Part shown: positions 31,401 through 33,121 of the stretch, piece after piece
How positions within the stretch are numbered: position 1 is the first letter of the stretch
How the letters are laid out: each line of letters begins with the position of its first letter
From: a bacterium
Lineage (GTDB): Bacteria > Krumholzibacteriota > Krumholzibacteriia > LZORAL124-64-63
Assembly: GCA_003353795.1 (NCBI GenBank)
Contig: PIVY01000038.1
Span: 1 to 33,121 of the forward strand
Reading direction: 5' to 3'
DNA length: 33,121 nt
Translations under genes and position numbers: made by a program
Notes under the pieces: generated by a model
Databases searched by the model: none
The model's input: the letters and a program-made list of their open reading frames with translations, nothing else
Told to the model about the DNA's origin: nothing

Positions 31401-31745
31401 AGCGTCGACGACGGCACGCTCTACGCCACCGCGGTGTCTCTGGCGAAGCGTCTCGAGGCTGTACGCGACCAGCTCTGGGGCCATCGCCGGCGCGATTACC
31501 TCAAGGAGACCCAGCCCGTGTCGGTGTCCGCGCGGCTAGGCGTGTTCCGGGGCAACCTGACCAGTTCCACCTACGGCCCGACGCCCATGCATCAGGAGCA
31601 GTTCGACCTGGCGCGGGAGCAATTCGCCGCGGCCAGTGCCGAGCTGGGCGCCGTGGTGCAGACGGAACTGCCACGGCTCGAGGCGGCGCTCGAAGCCGCG
31701 GGCGTGCCCTGGACGCCGGGCAGGCCCGTGCCGGGTGGTCGCTAG
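28482..31745 (+). CDS. Secreted VPS10/sortilin-like BNR-repeat propeller protein
   Basis: A 1087-residue exported protein. The signal peptide is MRIFPTICLIIIAAMATVAVAA. About eleven Asp-box/BNR motifs (S-x-D-x-G-x-x-W) run from residue about 76 to 690, for example SRDGGQTWEKRG, TRDGGDSWEKLL, STDGGYSWREL, TEDGGATWREAG and SLDGGESWLKLG, forming large beta-propellers. The C-terminal third holds an extended-strand domain (AVILTVRDQDGNVVRRVKGPVTAGINRVAWDLRGPG) and a helical end. This is the 'VPS10 domain / WD40-YVTN-BNR glycosyl hydrolase-like' family common in Bacteroidetes, Gemmatimonadetes and relatives. No catalytic role is proven; ligand or peptide binding is likely. GTG 28482 with GAAGGAG 9 nt upstream starts exactly at the signal peptide; the frame is open to 28128. 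It converges on the next gene with an 8-nt gap. Confidence 0.9.
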   Translation: MRIFPTICLIIIAAMATVAVAAETAESPLNETTLSGLQWRGIGPALMSGRIADIAVDPRSQSTWYVAVGSGGIWKTVNSGTTWAPVFDGQTSYSVGCLALDPSHPSTIWAGTGENVSGRHVGYGDGVYRSRDGGQTWEKRGLEASEHIGMIKVHPDDPGTVFVAANGPLWSAGGERGLFVTRDGGDSWEKLLGDDEYTGAGEVHFDPRDPDVMYATTWQHFRNVAALMDGGPGTGIHKSTDGGYSWRELTTGLPEEAMGKIGLAVSPQDPDVVYAAIELGNRTGGFYRSSDGGESWELRSDKVARGTGPHYYQEIFASPHAFDRVYFMDVMMSVTHDGGTTFEWVGEEHKHVDNHALVFNPHDPGYLLAGCDGGIYQSWDLGKNWKFTSNLPLTQFYKVAVDYDEPFYHIVGGTQDNNTQYGPSRTDNVHGIRNADWSVTLFGDGHQPAIDPTNPDIIYSSSQKCRFYRVDRRTGEPVRIQPQPGADEFEDRWNWDGPIVISKHDPARLYVASQRLWRSDDRGDSWTALSGDLTRAEDRLRTPMMGRVWSIDEPWDLVAMSQFGTITSIAESPLDEGLLYIGTDDGLIHVTEDGGATWREAGRPPKVSSHPYVNHLLADRFDRGTVYAVLDEHKYGDFTPLVFKSTNAGKSWKPITEGLPDRHIVWRLAQDHVNRNLLFAGTEFGVFTSLDGGESWLKLGGGFPTIPVRDLVIQERENDLVAATFGRSFWILDDYTALRDISEASLAAEAQLFTPRDTWWYIPRRLLGGSEKAAQGAAYFTSPNPPFGAVFTYYLKDGLQSQEEARKEREKALADEGADAPHPGWDALRIEETEDAPAVILTVRDQDGNVVRRVKGPVTAGINRVAWDLRGPGFAAVTGPIEEEVRSGVLMPPGTYSVELSRRIDGAVEPLAGPVSFEVRRLHEPALVGLTPEAYAAAMTELAAFQRQMSGAGQVFAEGTARVTAIKAALDHQSVDDGTLYATAVSLAKRLEAVRDQLWGHRRRDYLKETQPVSVSARLGVFRGNLTSSTYGPTPMHQEQFDLAREQFAAASAELGAVVQTELPRLEAALEAAGVPWTPGRPVPGGR

Positions 31746-31753
31746 GGGCGACT

Positions 31754-33121
31754 CTACTTCAATAGGCTGATCTTGCGACTGACCGTGGCTCCGGCCGCGG
31801 TCAGTCGCGCGTGGTAGACGCCCGAAGGAGCGGGGCGACCGCCGCGGTCGACGCCGCGCCAATCGGCCTGATGACGGCCGGCGGCCAGCGGGCCCTCGAT
31901 CAGGGTGTCGACGAGGCGGCCGCGGAGATCGTAGATGCGCAGCTGGACCTCGCCGGGTCGGTCGAGCGTGAAGGAGAGTCGGGTCCGCGGGTTGAAGGGG
32001 TTCGGGGCGGCTGCGAGCGCGAGGGTGGGCGCCGTCGGAATCGCCGGCGCGTCCGTGACGTCGAGCAGGCACGGTGCGGGATAGATGCGGTGGTTCGGAC
32101 CCCAGCGCACGCTCACCCAGTCACGGCCCGCCACGAGCCCGCCGTCGCTGACGTAACTGGTGGGCAGGATGTCCACGATCTCGGGAATTCCCGGGCCTCG
32201 GATGTCGAGCATGGACACGTCGCCGAACTCGTGGCGCAGGTAGGCCACGTCGCCTCCCACCGCCGCATCGAGAATGCGTGACGCAGCGATCGTACCGAGC
32301 AGGGTCCAATCGCCGGTGCCGGGGTCGGGCTGCCAGACCTGCGTGGACTGGACGCGGTCGGTCACCAGCAGGCGGTCGCCGGCCAGGGCGAGGTCGGAGA
32401 TGTAGTAGCGGCCGGGGAGGTTGCCGGACAGCGTCACGTCACCGGGATTGGACACGTCGTAGATGTCGACCCCGTTGGACTCGGTGCCCACGAGCAACTG
32501 GTCGCCCAGCTTGACGGCGCCGCGGTAGGCGCCCATGTCCAGCGCGGACGTGGTGATGAGCTGGGGTGCTTCGGGGTCGGCGAGGTCGTAGGTGGCGATG
32601 CCCAGGCCCTGCATGAGAACGTAGAGCACGCCGTCTTCCGCCACCATGCCGGTGGGGTTGGCCGGCAGGCTGCGGTAGGCGACGTGGAGTGGTTGGCGGA
32701 GGTTGTACACCGACACGATGTCGATTCGCGCGTAGGTGTCGCCGATATAGAGGGTCCATCCTTGCAGCGCCATGGAGAGGCGGGGGGTGACGGGATTGCC
32801 GAGGGTGCGGCTGCCGATCTGCTCCGGTCCGAAGGGGGCGTCCACCTGCACCACGCGCAGACTGGTCGTGTTGGCGCTGAAGATGTAGTCGTCGTCCTCG
32901 AGGCTCTGCTCGCCGGCGCCGCCGGTCCAGATGGGCGCGGGGGGGAAGAGGCCCGGCAGGCCGGTGGCGAGCTCGGATTCGGAAAGGACGATGACGCGCG
33001 AGGCGTCCTGGTGGATGTCGGCGTGCTTGCCCCGCAGGAAGCCCACTTGCTCGAACTCGGACGAGGCCACGACGAAGTCGAAGATGCCGATACCTCGTGA
33101 CGCGACGATGATCCGGTCGGG
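31754..33121 (-). CDS. LVIVD-repeat secreted protein with FlgD/Por-like C-terminal domain (5' end outside window)
   Basis: The frame is open to the right edge; codons before the first internal start still encode a propeller strand (RIIVASRGIGIFDFVV), so the gene continues beyond 33121. At least 455 residues are present. Repeats such as LYIGDTYARIDIVSVYNLRQPLHVAYRSLPANPTGMVAEDGVLYVLMQGLGIATYDLADPEAPQLI and LLVGTESNGVDIYDVSNPGDVTLSG are LVIVD-type blades. The last ~85 residues (AAPNPFNPRTRLSFTLDRPGEVQLRIYDLRGRLVDTL...SGVYHARLTAAGATVSRKISLLK) form a typical FlgD Ig-like/type IX-like sorting domain. A surface or secreted location is likely; function unknown. The signal peptide would lie outside the window. 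Confidence 0.88.
   Translation of the reverse strand, partial: PDRIIVASRGIGIFDFVVASSEFEQVGFLRGKHADIHQDASRVIVLSESELATGLPGLFPPAPIWTGGAGEQSLEDDDYIFSANTTSLRVVQVDAPFGPEQIGSRTLGNPVTPRLSMALQGWTLYIGDTYARIDIVSVYNLRQPLHVAYRSLPANPTGMVAEDGVLYVLMQGLGIATYDLADPEAPQLITTSALDMGAYRGAVKLGDQLLVGTESNGVDIYDVSNPGDVTLSGNLPGRYYISDLALAGDRLLVTDRVQSTQVWQPDPGTGDWTLLGTIAASRILDAAVGGDVAYLRHEFGDVSMLDIRGPGIPEIVDILPTSYVSDGGLVAGRDWVSVRWGPNHRIYPAPCLLDVTDAPAIPTAPTLALAAAPNPFNPRTRLSFTLDRPGEVQLRIYDLRGRLVDTLIEGPLAAGRHQADWRGVDRGGRPAPSGVYHARLTAAGATVSRKISLLK

Noticed and set aside
27759-31484. 1241-codon open frame on the minus strand
   Set aside because: Most of it is antisense to the VPS10/BNR gene. The translation is Val/Ala/His/Gly-rich with no domain; only its last 196 codons (start at 28349) form a real gene with a signal peptide.

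Overview
This is a GC-rich (roughly two-thirds G+C by eye), gene-dense stretch of a diderm bacterial chromosome. No rRNA, tRNA, transposase, integrase, phage gene or CRISPR array was seen. The lineage signals are: two secreted proteins ending in a Por/FlgD-like beta-sandwich (YPNP or PNPFNP start); a histidine kinase with no HAMP whose box reads NLTHEFKTP, as in Bacteroidetes-type kinases; a very long fused ResB-CcsA cytochrome c synthase; a PorT-like barrel; and a VPS10/BNR propeller. Together they suggest the FCB superphylum or a neighbouring candidate phylum (Eisenbacteria/Krumholzibacteriota-like). That placement is inference.

Layout. 1-390: the end of a Spy/CpxP-like periplasmic protein with a His-rich tail, a 21-residue lipoprotein and a strong terminator. 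490-4375: a three-gene operon for a Tat-exported molybdenum hydroxylase (2Fe-2S, molybdopterin and FAD/4Fe-4S subunits). 4372-6790 (minus): a translationally coupled sensor kinase, OmpR-type regulator and 91-residue protein. They are divergent from a secreted beta-propeller (6950-8197), and four 10-bp-spaced GTGAA-type half-sites lie in between. 8194-10219 (minus): two outer-membrane barrels and a YaiI-family protein. 10435-11930: a TSUP permease divergent from a secreted orphan.

12014-15793 (minus) is a respiratory module: a MarR-type regulator with a cysteine-rich tail, then a HybA-like ferredoxin, a HybB/NrfD-like quinone-site membrane protein and a 13-heme cytochrome c, all overlapping. 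15877-21778 holds a phosphodiester-glycosidase-like protein, an NmrA-type reductase, a 901-residue secreted protein, a small periplasmic protein and a nitroreductase. 21881-25396 is the fused cytochrome c synthase, which would be needed to mature the 13-heme cytochrome.

25481-27595 (minus) encodes an unusual membrane protein. It has a chemoreceptor-like coil with a degenerate tip, followed by a duplicated Pro/Glu-rich, acidic and ARPxG...FML tail module. The window closes with a small secreted protein, a VPS10/BNR propeller and the C-terminal part of an LVIVD-repeat secreted protein that runs off the right edge.

Overall the region is dominated by cell-envelope and periplasmic redox functions. 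The most interesting parts are the regulator-redox module at 12-15.8 kb, the duplicated-tail receptor-like protein at 25.5-27.6 kb, and the half-site array at 6.84-6.88 kb.
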